64,000 nt of DNA from Ruegeria atlantica (GTDB lineage: Bacteria > Pseudomonadota > Alphaproteobacteria > Rhodobacterales > Rhodobacteraceae), in contig NZ_CYPU01000023.1 of the NCBI RefSeq assembly GCF_001458195.1, forward strand, positions 181,104 to 245,103, given 5' to 3'. The translations under genes and the position numbers were made by a program. The notes under the pieces are model-generated. The model was not told where the DNA came from, ran no database searches, and saw only the letters and a list, made by a program, of their open reading frames with translations. Within the stretch, counting starts at the first letter, position 1; the number at the start of each line of letters is the position of its first letter. Below, one piece after another: positions 1 through 8,334 of this stretch.

Positions 1-590
1 GTGAAAGTCACCGAAGGCTCGGCCATGGCCAGCCTTTTGACGGTGTCGGAGATTGCTTGGGCTTCAGCCCGGTCGGTGCGCATGAATTTCAACCGCGCAG
101 GCGTTGCGAAAAAGAGATCGCGCAGTTCGACCACTGTGCCAGCACGTAAGGCGGCAGGTTTCACCGCCTCGATCCGACCACCCGCCACATGGACCGAAGC
201 CGCCTCGCCCCCCGGCACCCGGCTGGTAATGGTCAGGCGCCCGACGGCGCCGAGCGATGGCAGCGCCTCACCCCGAAACCCGAAGGTGTGGATATTCAGC
301 AAATCAGACCCGTCGATTTTCGAAGTCGCATGGCGCGACAAGGCCAATGGCAGATCCTCAGCAGCAATCCCACAGCCATCATCGGTGACGCGAATCAGCG
401 TCTTACCACCATCGGCAATGTCGATCGCGACGCGGGTTGCACCTGCGTCGATGGCATTTTCCACCAATTCCTTGACCGCAGAAGCCGGACGTTCAACAAC
501 CTCGCCTGCCGCAATACGGTTGATTGCTGCGTCGTCAAGTTGCCGGATGACCAGTCGATTTTCGCTGATATTGGGGTGTGCCTGCGCCAT
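1..590 (-). CDS. mutL: DNA mismatch repair protein MutL, N-terminal part (cut by window edge)
   Basis: Translating the minus strand from an ATG at 590 gives an unbroken reading frame to base 1. It shows the MutL GHKL ATPase signatures: an N-terminal [20 protein letters not shown] stretch, then [11 protein letters not shown] (Mg/ATP-binding Glu and Asn), DDGCGI, RHATSKI and [14 protein letters not shown]. About 196 residues are present; the rest of the ATPase domain and the dimerisation domain lie outside the window. MutL couples MutS mismatch recognition to strand incision. The start fits the usual MutL N-terminus with a short leader peptide. Family assignment is near certain; the C-terminus is not visible. 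Confidence 0.95.
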   Translation of the reverse strand, partial: MAQAHPNISENRLVIRQLDDAAINRIAAGEVVERPASAVKELVENAIDAGATRVAIDIADGGKTLIRVTDDGCGIAAEDLPLALSRHATSKIDGSDLLNIHTFGFRGEALPSLGAVGRLTITSRVPGGEAASVHVAGGRIEAVKPAALRAGTVVELRDLFFATPARLKFMRTDRAEAQAISDTVKRLAMAEPSVTF

Positions 591-660
591 ACCACCAGAC
601 CTAGCACATTCGCGCACGATTCTGCCACCGCTTTGGCTTGCATTTAATGTGAGGAGCGGG

Positions 661-724
661 CGTTCGAACAATCGCACCGTGCCAGCCTAGACTTGCAGCC
701 AGTCTGGGCGCGATTGCTCGAACG
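661..724. repeat. Long imperfect inverted repeat between mutL and sitD
   Basis: The 282-base gap 591-872 has no gene. It contains a 15-base arm at 661-675 (CGTTCGAACAATCGC) that pairs with 710-724 with one mismatch. The loop adds a second short pairing (CCTAGACT with AGTCTGG). There is no clear T-run on either strand, so a factor-independent terminator is not obvious. It lies upstream of mutL and downstream of sitABCD and could be an RNA structure ending the sit transcript or a dispersed repeat. Confidence 0.5.
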
Positions 725-872
725 ATCCGGAGTGAGTGGTGGTCATCCAATAATCAATGGGTCAATTCATACCACGAATACGGTTTCACGATGCGAAGAC
801 TCTCTGGGCCTCAAGTCGGGTGGCGAAGTTTGGCCGATACCGCAGAGGGCCCAGCGGCGGGAAAATGCCGGG

Positions 873-1802
873 TCACGCGGTTCCGGGTGCACCTGCCCGG
901 GTCCGGCACGGCCCCCACAAAGCCGCAAACGCAAGGATCAGACCAGACATCGTTGCGATCATGCCCGCTGCACTGACTGCGTCCGCCGCCCCCAGCCAGA
1001 GCGGACCATATCCAGCCAGCACGTACCCGGAGACAGCCGACAGGATGGCAAAGACGATGCTCCACGCGATCTGGGTTTCGAGCCGGTTGGTCATCATGCG
1101 CGCCGCCGCCGGGGGACAGATAAACATGGCAATCACAATGATCGAACCCACGGCGTCAAATGCCGCCACGGCGGCAATAGCTGCCGTGATCACAAGGGCC
1201 ATGCCCAGAACTCCGGTCCGGACACCAATGGTGCGCGCGAACCCTTCGTCAAAGGTGGAAATCTTCAGCGGCCGCCAGAACAGCCATACAAAGACAGATA
1301 CCGCCAGCAAAGTCAGCGCAATCCGAGGCAATTCCGGCGGCAACCCCGCCAGCGCCACGGGATCCAACACCGAAGACCAGCCCACAGCGTCCAACCAGAT
1401 CAGGCTTTCCAGATTGCCATACAGCGCATGTTCAACATCCAAGTGCACGGTCGAGGTATAGGTTTGTTCCAACAGCAGCACACCAGCAGCAAACATCGCG
1501 GTGAAAACCACCCCCATCGCGGCACCCGCCTCGATCTGCCCCAGCCGCCTGACGGCTTCGATCAGAACCACGGCCACCACCGCCGCGCCCGCGGCGCCCA
1601 GCATCATTGGCCAGGTTGAAATCGTTCCGGTCAGCAGAAAGGCCACGACAATACCCGGCAGCACCACATGGCTGATCGCATCCCCGATCAGAGCTTGTTT
1701 GCGCAGGACCAGAAAGTTCCCGGGCAAAGCACAGGCGATGGCGGCAAACGTGCCGATTAGTAACGGTGTCAAAGACAGGGGTACGAATTCTTCACCGTTC
1801 AT
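873..1802 (-). CDS. sitD: Metal ABC transporter permease SitD (ABC-3 family)
   Basis: A 309-residue integral membrane protein with about eight to nine hydrophobic segments. It carries the ABC-3 family signature near the N-terminus (LRKQALIGDAISHVVLPGI, about residues 33-51), the site that contacts the ATPase. It is the second of two permeases; its ATG overlaps the stop of sitC by 4 bases, so the two are translationally coupled. With SitABC it would import Mn2+ or Fe2+ across the inner membrane. Substrate is inferred from the Mur-like sites upstream of sitA; a zinc role is the main alternative. It is the last gene of the operon. Confidence 0.9.
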   Translation of the reverse strand: MNGEEFVPLSLTPLLIGTFAAIACALPGNFLVLRKQALIGDAISHVVLPGIVVAFLLTGTISTWPMMLGAAGAAVVAVVLIEAVRRLGQIEAGAAMGVVFTAMFAAGVLLLEQTYTSTVHLDVEHALYGNLESLIWLDAVGWSSVLDPVALAGLPPELPRIALTLLAVSVFVWLFWRPLKISTFDEGFARTIGVRTGVLGMALVITAAIAAVAAFDAVGSIIVIAMFICPPAAARMMTNRLETQIAWSIVFAILSAVSGYVLAGYGPLWLGAADAVSAAGMIATMSGLILAFAALWGPCRTRAGAPGTA

Positions 1803-3004
1803 GCCAGAACCTCCTGCGGGCCGCCGATCTGGCGGTCGATCTCGGCGATCTGATCTTGGGTCAGGACGGTTTCGATGTCCCGCAACCCGTCATAGAGCGC
1901 AGCTGTTGCCTCATGCATCTGATCGGCCCTGACGATTTCCCAGCGCTTTTCATCCCGCAGCGCCTTGGCAGCCCGGGCTTTGCCGATTTCGGTGGCCACG
2001 CCATCTGCCCGCGCAAAACCAGCACGCCGCAACAGGCGCAAGGTCAACGGCTCATAGATCTTTTGCCCTTGCGCCAGTGCCAGCAGACCCTGCCGAATGT
2101 GAACCCGACGCTGGAACCGCAGTTGCCGCAGAACCGCTGCCAGAACACCCCGAACAGGCGCAAGTAACAGGGACAGTGCGAAAAAGCCAAAGCTGACCAG
2201 AACAATGATCGGGCCGGTGGGCAAATTGGGGGCCGAGGCCGACATCGCCGCCCCCAGATAGCCCGCCAACCCTCCGGCCAGTCCAGCTAGCAGCACCACG
2301 CGGCCCGAACGGTCCGTCCAGAAACGCGCCGTGACAGGTGGGATGATCAGCAGCGCCACAATCAGGATTAGCCCGACAATTTTCAGGCCCACCACAGTAA
2401 CTGCCATGACCAGCCCCATCATCGCCAGATCAATCCGGTGCACCGGCAGGCCCCGGGCAGCAGCGTATTCCGGGTCGAAAGCCACCATGGTCATAGGCCG
2501 GCGGATGATCATGACCAGCAACAGCGTCGCTGCCCCACCGATTGCGATGACCAGCGCATCGGCCCACAACATCCCTGCGGTCGAGCCAAGCAGGAACCCT
2601 TCCAGCCCGGCCTGACGACCGACGCCCATGGTCTGGATCACGGTCAACAGCACGATGCCAAGGCCGAAGAACACCGACAGGATGGCACCAACGGCGGCAT
2701 CCTCGGCCAGTCGTGTGTGGCGAGTCAGCCAGTTCATGCAAAGCAAACCGACCCAAGCCGACACCGCCGATCCGGCCAGTAGACCGATCAGGTTGCGCCC
2801 ATCGCCGCCAAAGGCGACCAAAGCCATGAACCCAAGACAGACGCCGGGCAGAGTCGCGTGGCTGATTGCGTCGCTGACCAGCGCGCGTTTGCGCAGGAAA
2901 AGAAACGTGCCAGTAACACCAGCGGATATACCCAGCAAGGTCGCACCAATCGCGACCAGCGTGGCGTTATAGCCCAGCTGAAGGGTCAGAGCATCCCAAA
3001 GCAT
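1799..3004 (-). CDS. sitC: Metal ABC transporter permease SitC with C-terminal cytoplasmic extension
   Basis: A 401-residue ABC-3 permease. The membrane part covers about residues 1-285 and contains the family motif FLRKRALVSDAISHATLPG (about residues 36-54). It is roughly 100 residues longer than SitD. The extra C-terminal part (about 290-401) is soluble, rich in Arg, Glu and Leu, and contains a helix pattern (GQKIYEPLTLRLLRRAGF) like the winged-helix tails known on some TroC/MntC-type permeases. That tail may sense metal or bind the ATPase; this is inference. It starts 3 bases after the sitB stop and overlaps sitD. Confidence 0.88.
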   Translation of the reverse strand: MLWDALTLQLGYNATLVAIGATLLGISAGVTGTFLFLRKRALVSDAISHATLPGVCLGFMALVAFGGDGRNLIGLLAGSAVSAWVGLLCMNWLTRHTRLAEDAAVGAILSVFFGLGIVLLTVIQTMGVGRQAGLEGFLLGSTAGMLWADALVIAIGGAATLLLVMIIRRPMTMVAFDPEYAAARGLPVHRIDLAMMGLVMAVTVVGLKIVGLILIVALLIIPPVTARFWTDRSGRVVLLAGLAGGLAGYLGAAMSASAPNLPTGPIIVLVSFGFFALSLLLAPVRGVLAAVLRQLRFQRRVHIRQGLLALAQGQKIYEPLTLRLLRRAGFARADGVATEIGKARAAKALRDEKRWEIVRADQMHEATAALYDGLRDIETVLTQDQIAEIDRQIGGPQEVLA

Positions 3005-3007
3005 GAT

Positions 3008-3811
3008 TTACCCCAATGCGCGCGAAATCTGGTCGATCTGGGCTGTGGCTAGACGGCCACCATACGCCGATTGCAGGGTTTCTGCGGTAAAGGCCTCGGC
3101 CACAGTCCCTTCGGCCACTTTGCGGGTATTGATCAAGAATACATGGTCGAAATAATCAGTCACCGTGGCCAGATCGTGATGCACGACCACGACGGTCTTG
3201 CCCGCTTCTTTCAGCGACTTCAGCACTGCGATGATTGCTTTTTCCGTCGCTGCATCGACGCCTGCGAATGGCTCATCCAACAGGTAAAGATCAGCATCCT
3301 GCGCCAGAGCACGGGCAAGAAAAACGCGCTGTTGCTGGCCACCGGACAATTGACCAATCTGACGATCGGCAAAATCGCGCATCCCGACCCGGTTAAGACA
3401 GTCCATGGCCCGGGACATATGCCGGGCACGGACACGACCCAGCAAGCCCAGCTCGCGGGACAGACCCATCAACACAACATCAATCACGCGCGTCGGAAAA
3501 TCCCAGTCGACGCTTGCGCGTTGCGGCACATAGGCAATTCGGGCACGCTGTTTCTCAAGCGGTTCACCAAAGACGGACACCTGCCCGGACAGGGGCGAAA
3601 CGATACCCAGTGCCGCCTTCAGAAGCGTAGACTTCCCCGCCCCGTTCGGGCCGATGATCGCCGTCATCGCGCCGGGTTGCACGGTCATATCCACCGAAAA
3701 CACGGCAGGTTTCTGACCGTATGAGACAGTCAGACCGCGAATGGCCAGTGGGCAGTCCTTTGTAATTTTTTCAGCAACCGAAGCACCCTGATGCGCAGCC
3801 AGCGACAGCAT
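3008..3811 (-). CDS. sitB: Metal ABC transporter ATP-binding protein SitB
   Basis: A 267-residue ABC ATPase. Visible motifs are Walker A GPNGAGKST (about residues 53-61), the signature LSGGQQQR, Walker B LYLLDEPF and a switch histidine in VVVHHDLATV. It powers the SitC/SitD permease pair. The ATG at 3811 lies 3 bases after the sitA stop codon. The first 20 residues (MLSLAAHQGASVAEKITKDC) are outside the conserved ABC core, so a slightly later start is possible. Confidence 0.92.
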   Translation of the reverse strand: MLSLAAHQGASVAEKITKDCPLAIRGLTVSYGQKPAVFSVDMTVQPGAMTAIIGPNGAGKSTLLKAALGIVSPLSGQVSVFGEPLEKQRARIAYVPQRASVDWDFPTRVIDVVLMGLSRELGLLGRVRARHMSRAMDCLNRVGMRDFADRQIGQLSGGQQQRVFLARALAQDADLYLLDEPFAGVDAATEKAIIAVLKSLKEAGKTVVVVHHDLATVTDYFDHVFLINTRKVAEGTVAEAFTAETLQSAYGGRLATAQIDQISRALG

Positions 3812-3814
3812 CGT

Positions 3815-4780
3815 TCAAGACCCCGCCGACAATTTGCCGTTCATGCCGCGTTCGGGCACGTCTGCGCCCAGCGCTCCGGCAATCACAGAGATGTTGTGAT
3901 CCAGCATCCCGATATACGTGCCTTCATAGGTGCCCGGTTCACCCATTGCGTCGGAATACAGCTCTCCGCCGATGCCAACATCATGACCTTTGGCCGCAGC
4001 ACCTTCGATCAGCGCACGCATGGACCGATCAGAAACCGAGCTTTCGACAAACACCGCCGTCAGCTGCTGATCTACCAAGGTATCGACCAGTTCGCCGATC
4101 CGGTTCAGACCAGCCTCGGACTGGGTCGAGATGCCCTGAATACCAAGCACCTTATAGCCGTATTCCTCACCGAAATAGCCAAAGGCGTCATGCGCCGTTA
4201 CAAGCACACGGTTGTTTTCCGGTACGTCAGCCAGCACTTGTTCGCCGTAGGCTTCCAACTGATCAATCTCGGCCAGATGTGTCTGTGCGTTCGCGGCGAA
4301 AAAATCAGCAGCCTCGGGGCGGGCCTCTGTCAGGGCTTCTTGAACCTCGACCACCACATCGCGCCAAACGGCCGGGTTCATCCATACATGCGGGTCATAC
4401 TTATCGGCATAGTCGTCATGCGCGCGCAGTTTGGACTTATCGACACCTTCGGCCACGGCCACGACCGGACGTTTACGTCCGAGATCATGGAAGAAGTCTT
4501 CCATCTGCGCTTCAAGGTAAAGACCGTGCCACAGGATCAGATCCGCCCGGGTCATAGCAACGATGTCGCTGCGGGTCTGTCGATAGGCATGCGGGTCGAC
4601 GCCCGGGCCCATCAAGCCCTTGACCTCAACCTGATCGCCACCGATCTGACGTGCCGCATCAGCGATCATACCCGTGGTGGCAACAACCTTTAGCGGCGCC
4701 TCGGCCCATGCCGCGACCGGCAAAGCGGCGGCAATAGCCAAAACCGCAAGAAAACTACGACGAATCATTTCTGACCCCAT
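3815..4780 (-). CDS. sitA: Periplasmic metal-binding protein SitA (cluster A-I, ZnuA/TroA-like)
   Basis: A 321-residue solute-binding protein. A signal peptide is visible (two Arg, a hydrophobic core, then AAWAEA as cleavage site about residue 26). Metal-ligand histidines appear in GVDPHAYR, LWHGLYLE, DPHVWMNP and VTAHDAFGYF, matching the family's His-rich site. There is no long His/Asp-rich loop, which favours manganese or iron over zinc. The start at 4780 has AGAGGA 7 bases upstream; an internal ATG at 4768 would also give a signal peptide. It heads the sitABCD operon and is preceded by two Mur-like palindromes. Confidence 0.92.
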   Translation of the reverse strand: MGSEMIRRSFLAVLAIAAALPVAAWAEAPLKVVATTGMIADAARQIGGDQVEVKGLMGPGVDPHAYRQTRSDIVAMTRADLILWHGLYLEAQMEDFFHDLGRKRPVVAVAEGVDKSKLRAHDDYADKYDPHVWMNPAVWRDVVVEVQEALTEARPEAADFFAANAQTHLAEIDQLEAYGEQVLADVPENNRVLVTAHDAFGYFGEEYGYKVLGIQGISTQSEAGLNRIGELVDTLVDQQLTAVFVESSVSDRSMRALIEGAAAKGHDVGIGGELYSDAMGEPGTYEGTYIGMLDHNISVIAGALGADVPERGMNGKLSAGS

Positions 4781-4805
4781 TTAGGTATCCTCTTGAGAAT
4801 GAATA

Positions 4806-4820
4806 TGCGAACCATTCGCA
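4806..4820. promoter_or_regulatory. Mur-like operator, proximal copy
   Basis: TGCGAACCATTCGCA is a near-perfect palindrome lying 26 bases upstream of the sitA start. It matches the manganese-responsive Fur-family (Mur) boxes reported upstream of sitABCD in alphaproteobacteria. It would let Mur repress sitABCD when Mn is sufficient. Binding is inferred from sequence alone. Confidence 0.75.
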
Positions 4821-4835
4821 ACTAAGTCAACGCTA

Positions 4836-4852
4836 TTGCGAATTATTCGCAA
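4836..4852. promoter_or_regulatory. Mur-like operator, distal copy
   Basis: TTGCGAATTATTCGCAA is a perfect 17-base palindrome (one central base), 16 bases from the proximal copy. It shares the arms TGCGAA/TTCGCA with the copy at 4806-4820. Two sites in a row point to cooperative or polymerised Fur-family binding. Confidence 0.8.
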
Positions 4853-4966
4853 GAAAACCTTAAATTTGTCCATTTGGTCAAAAAAATTGCACACGGAAGG
4901 CCGCTATGCCTTCCAATTAGCGCCAAGCCGTGCGAATTTGGCGCAAACCTCCCAAAGGATGTGAAG

Positions 4967-5965
4967 ATGGAAACGCAGAGCTCAGAAAGCCCCGTGCGCA
5001 CCGCGCATCTGCCGCAAGTGACCGAGCCCAGAAACCCCGGTATGGATCTTGATCTGGACTGGGTACGCGCCGTGCAGGTCAATACTTCGGCCATTGAACG
5101 CCGCGCCGCGACCCTGCCCGGTCGTCGGTCCGTCAAGAAAGAGTATCAGGCCGCGTGGCTGCTGAAGGCGGTCACGATGATCGACCTGACCACCCTGTCG
5201 GGTGACGACACGGTCGGACGAGTGCGCCGTCTGTGTGCCAAGGCACGGCAACCCGTTGCACCTTCGGTTCTGAAGGCGCTGGATATGCCGCCTATCACAA
5301 CCGGGGCCGTTTGCGTCTATCACGACATGATCGAAACCGCTGTGGACGCGCTGCATGGCACCGGCATACCTGTTGCCGCGGTTTCCACCGGCTTCCCGGC
5401 TGGTTTATCGCCATTCCATCTGCGCGTGGCCGAGATCGAAGAAAGTGTGAAAGCCGGCGCCGAAGAGATCGACATCGTGATCTCGCGCCGTCACGTGCTG
5501 TCGGGCGACTGGCAAGCCTTGTATGACGAGATGAAGGCGTTCCGCGTGGCTTGCGGTGATGCGCATGTCAAAGCCATCCTTGCCACCGGCGAACTGGGCA
5601 GCCTGCGCAATGTCGCGCGCGCCTCGCTGGTCTGCATGATGGCCGGGGCGGATTTCATCAAGACCTCGACCGGCAAGGAAAGCGTCAACGCCACCCTGCC
5701 TGTGTCTTTGGTGATGATCCGTGCAATCCGCGACTACTATGACCGCACCGGATACCGGGTCGGCTATAAACCGGCAGGCGGGATTTCAAAAGCCAAGGAC
5801 GCGCTGGTTTACCTGTCGCTGATCAAGGACGAACTATGCGACCGCTGGCTGGAGCCGGACCTGTTCCGTTTTGGCGCGTCGTCCTTGTTGGGCGACATCG
5901 AGCGGCAGTTGGAACACTATGTAACTGGCGCATACTCCGCCGGTTACCGTCACTCCATGGGCTGA
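4967..5965 (+). CDS. deoC: Deoxyribose-phosphate aldolase DeoC
   Basis: Cleaves 2-deoxy-D-ribose 5-phosphate into glyceraldehyde 3-phosphate and acetaldehyde. The 332-residue protein has the catalytic set of the family: Asp169 in EEIDIVI, Schiff-base Lys232 in ADFIKTSTGK and Lys268 in GYKPAGGIS. The first ~65 residues are an N-terminal extension typical of longer DeoC forms. ATG 4967 is chosen because AAAGGA lies 7 bases upstream; an open frame extends further to 4874. Eleven bases separate it from the next gene, an aldehyde dehydrogenase, which would handle the acetaldehyde. Confidence 0.94.
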   Translation: METQSSESPVRTAHLPQVTEPRNPGMDLDLDWVRAVQVNTSAIERRAATLPGRRSVKKEYQAAWLLKAVTMIDLTTLSGDDTVGRVRRLCAKARQPVAPSVLKALDMPPITTGAVCVYHDMIETAVDALHGTGIPVAAVSTGFPAGLSPFHLRVAEIEESVKAGAEEIDIVISRRHVLSGDWQALYDEMKAFRVACGDAHVKAILATGELGSLRNVARASLVCMMAGADFIKTSTGKESVNATLPVSLVMIRAIRDYYDRTGYRVGYKPAGGISKAKDALVYLSLIKDELCDRWLEPDLFRFGASSLLGDIERQLEHYVTGAYSAGYRHSMG

Positions 5966-5976
5966 GGACAAAAACA

Positions 5977-8310
5977 ATGACAGTCAAAGAGATATTCGAA
6001 ACCATGGATTACGGCCCTGCCCCCGAAAGTGCCGCCGAGGCTCTGGCCTGGCTGGTCGATCAGGGCGACAAGTTCGGTCACTATATCGATGGTGCGTTCA
6101 CCAAACCCGGCAAAGGGTTCGACAGCCGCAACCCGGCGACCGGAGACGTTTTGGCCAAGCTGACGCAGGCCAAACAGGCCGATGTGGATGCTGCCGTTTC
6201 TGCCGCCCGAAAGGCGCAACCGAAATGGGAGAAGCTGGGCGGTGCAGGCCGTGCGCGGTACCTCTATGCCATCGCGCGCTTGTTGCAGAAGCATTCGCGC
6301 CTGTTTGCGGTGCTTGAGAGCCTCGACAACGGCAAGCCGATCCGTGAATCACGCGACATCGACATCCCGTTGGCGCAGCGCCATTTCTTCTACCACGCCG
6401 GCATGGCGCAGCTGATGGAAAGCGAACTGCCCGATGCTGAGGCGTTGGGCGTCTGCGGGCAGATCATTCCGTGGAATTTCCCGCTGCTGATGCTGTCGTG
6501 GAAGATTGCCCCGGCCCTGGCCATGGGCAACACGGTGGTTTTGAAACCGGCCGAGTACACCTCGCTGACAGCCCTGTTGTTCGCCGATATCTGCACCCAA
6601 GCTGGATTGCCCAAAGGCGTAGTCAACATCGTCACTGGTGAAGGCGCCGTGGGCGAGATGATCGTGAACTCGGACGTCGACAAGATCGCCTTTACCGGCT
6701 CGACAGTTGTGGGCCGCCGTATCCGTGAAGCGACTGCAGGGTCGGGCAAGGAACTGACATTGGAACTGGGCGGCAAGTCGGCCTACGTCGTCTTTGATGA
6801 TGCCGATATCGACAGTGCTATCGAAGGTCTGGTCGACGCGATCTGGTTCAATCAGGGGCAGGTTTGCTGTGCGGGCTCCCGCCTGTTGGTACAGGAAGGC
6901 ATCGCTGATCGCTTTCACCACAAGCTGCGCGCACGGATGGACAAGCTGCGCATCGGCGATCCGCTAGATAAATGCATTGATGTGGGCGCGGTTGTAGACC
7001 CGGTCCAACTGCAAACCATCAAAAGCATGGTCGAAAGCAACACCGCCGGCCACGTGCACCAAGCCGCCTGCGATCTGCCTGCGAACGGATGGTATTACCC
7101 GCCTACGCTGATCTCGGGCCTCGAAACTTCCGACCCGCTAATGCAGGAAGAAATCTTTGGCCCGGTTCTGGTGTCCTCAACCTTCCGTACACCGGAAGAG
7201 GCAGTCGAACTGGCCAACAACACCCGTTACGGGCTGGCCGCGACGGTCTGGACCGAGAATGTGAACCTGGCGCTGGATATCGCACCTAAGTTGGTCGCGG
7301 GCGTGGTTTGGGTGAATGCCACCAACCTGTTCGACGCGGCAGCCGGATTCGGCGGCGTGCGCGAAAGCGGCTTTGGCCGTGAAGGCGGCTGGGAAGGCTT
7401 GACTGCGTACACCAAGCCCAAGGGCAAAGCTAAGCCGTTGGCGAAGGTCGAAGCGGTTACCGGCGAAGGCGCTCCGGTCGATCCAATTGACCGTACCGCC
7501 AAGATGTATGTCGGAGGCAAGCAGGCGCGGCCTGATAGCGGCTATTCGAAACCCGTTTGGGGCAAGCCCGGGCTGTTGGGCCACGTGGGCCTCGCCAATC
7601 GCAAGGACGTCCGCAACGCGGTTGAGGCTGCGGCGGGGGCCAAAGGCTGGTCCAAGACCACTGGCCACCTGAGGGCGCAAATCCTGTATTACATCGGCGA
7701 AAACCTCTCGGCCCGCGCCGACGAGTTTGCCGCTCGCATCGACGCGATGACCGGCAAAAAGGACGGCGCGAAAGAGGTCCAAGCTTCAATCCAGCGCCTG
7801 TTCTCCGCCGCCGCCTGGGCCGACAAGTACGACGGTCAGGTACATGGGGTTCCGATCCGGGGCGTGGCGATTGCCATGAAAGAATCCGTTGGTGTCATCG
7901 GCGCGCTTTGTGCGGATGAGGCGCCTTTGCTGGGTCTGGTCTCGGCCATGGCTCCGGCAATTGCGATGGGCAACCGGACGGTTCTGGTGGCTTCAGAGCC
8001 CTACCCGCTGGCGGCTACCGATTTCTACCAAATCCTCGAAACTTCGGACGTGCCCGCCGGTGTAGTTAACATCCTGACAGGCAGCCATGCGGAATTGGCG
8101 AAACCGCTGGCCTCGCACCTGAATGTTGATGCGGTCTGGTCGTTCTCATCCACCGACTTGTCGAAAGAGATCGAGGTCGTCTCGGCCGGGAACCTAAAAC
8201 GGACCTGGGTGAATAACGCGACGGCATTTGATTGGGGCGTGGACCATTCTCGCCGCTTCCTGCAGGCTGCGACTGAAGTCAAAAACATCTGGGTGCCCTA
8301 CGGCGAGTAG
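5977..8310 (+). CDS. Tandem aldehyde dehydrogenase, second half catalytically degenerate
   Basis: A 777-residue protein with two ALDH-type units. The first (about 35-490) is complete: Glu264 in LELGGKS, catalytic Cys297 in GQVCCAGSR, and the cofactor motif around PWNFPLLMLSWK. The second (about 500-777) keeps the cofactor-binding half (VGVIGALCADEAPLLGLVSA, AMGNRTVLVASE) but stops before a cysteine-bearing catalytic part. Its place right after deoC suggests oxidation of acetaldehyde to acetate with NAD. The pseudo-domain may be structural. The ATG at 5977 starts 11 bases after the deoC stop; the open frame extends upstream within deoC but is a shadow there. Confidence 0.9.
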   Translation: MTVKEIFETMDYGPAPESAAEALAWLVDQGDKFGHYIDGAFTKPGKGFDSRNPATGDVLAKLTQAKQADVDAAVSAARKAQPKWEKLGGAGRARYLYAIARLLQKHSRLFAVLESLDNGKPIRESRDIDIPLAQRHFFYHAGMAQLMESELPDAEALGVCGQIIPWNFPLLMLSWKIAPALAMGNTVVLKPAEYTSLTALLFADICTQAGLPKGVVNIVTGEGAVGEMIVNSDVDKIAFTGSTVVGRRIREATAGSGKELTLELGGKSAYVVFDDADIDSAIEGLVDAIWFNQGQVCCAGSRLLVQEGIADRFHHKLRARMDKLRIGDPLDKCIDVGAVVDPVQLQTIKSMVESNTAGHVHQAACDLPANGWYYPPTLISGLETSDPLMQEEIFGPVLVSSTFRTPEEAVELANNTRYGLAATVWTENVNLALDIAPKLVAGVVWVNATNLFDAAAGFGGVRESGFGREGGWEGLTAYTKPKGKAKPLAKVEAVTGEGAPVDPIDRTAKMYVGGKQARPDSGYSKPVWGKPGLLGHVGLANRKDVRNAVEAAAGAKGWSKTTGHLRAQILYYIGENLSARADEFAARIDAMTGKKDGAKEVQASIQRLFSAAAWADKYDGQVHGVPIRGVAIAMKESVGVIGALCADEAPLLGLVSAMAPAIAMGNRTVLVASEPYPLAATDFYQILETSDVPAGVVNILTGSHAELAKPLASHLNVDAVWSFSSTDLSKEIEVVSAGNLKRTWVNNATAFDWGVDHSRRFLQAATEVKNIWVPYGE

Positions 8311-8334
8311 GGCTCCCCTCCAAGGGAGGCCTAC

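Noticed and set aside
1..690. Plus-strand open frame across the first 690 bases
   Set aside because: It is the complementary shadow of mutL, which shows all its ATPase motifs on the minus strand.
693..1619. Plus-strand open frame over sitD
   Set aside because: Low-complexity His/Arg/Gln-rich translation typical of a shadow; sitD on the other strand has the ABC-3 motif.
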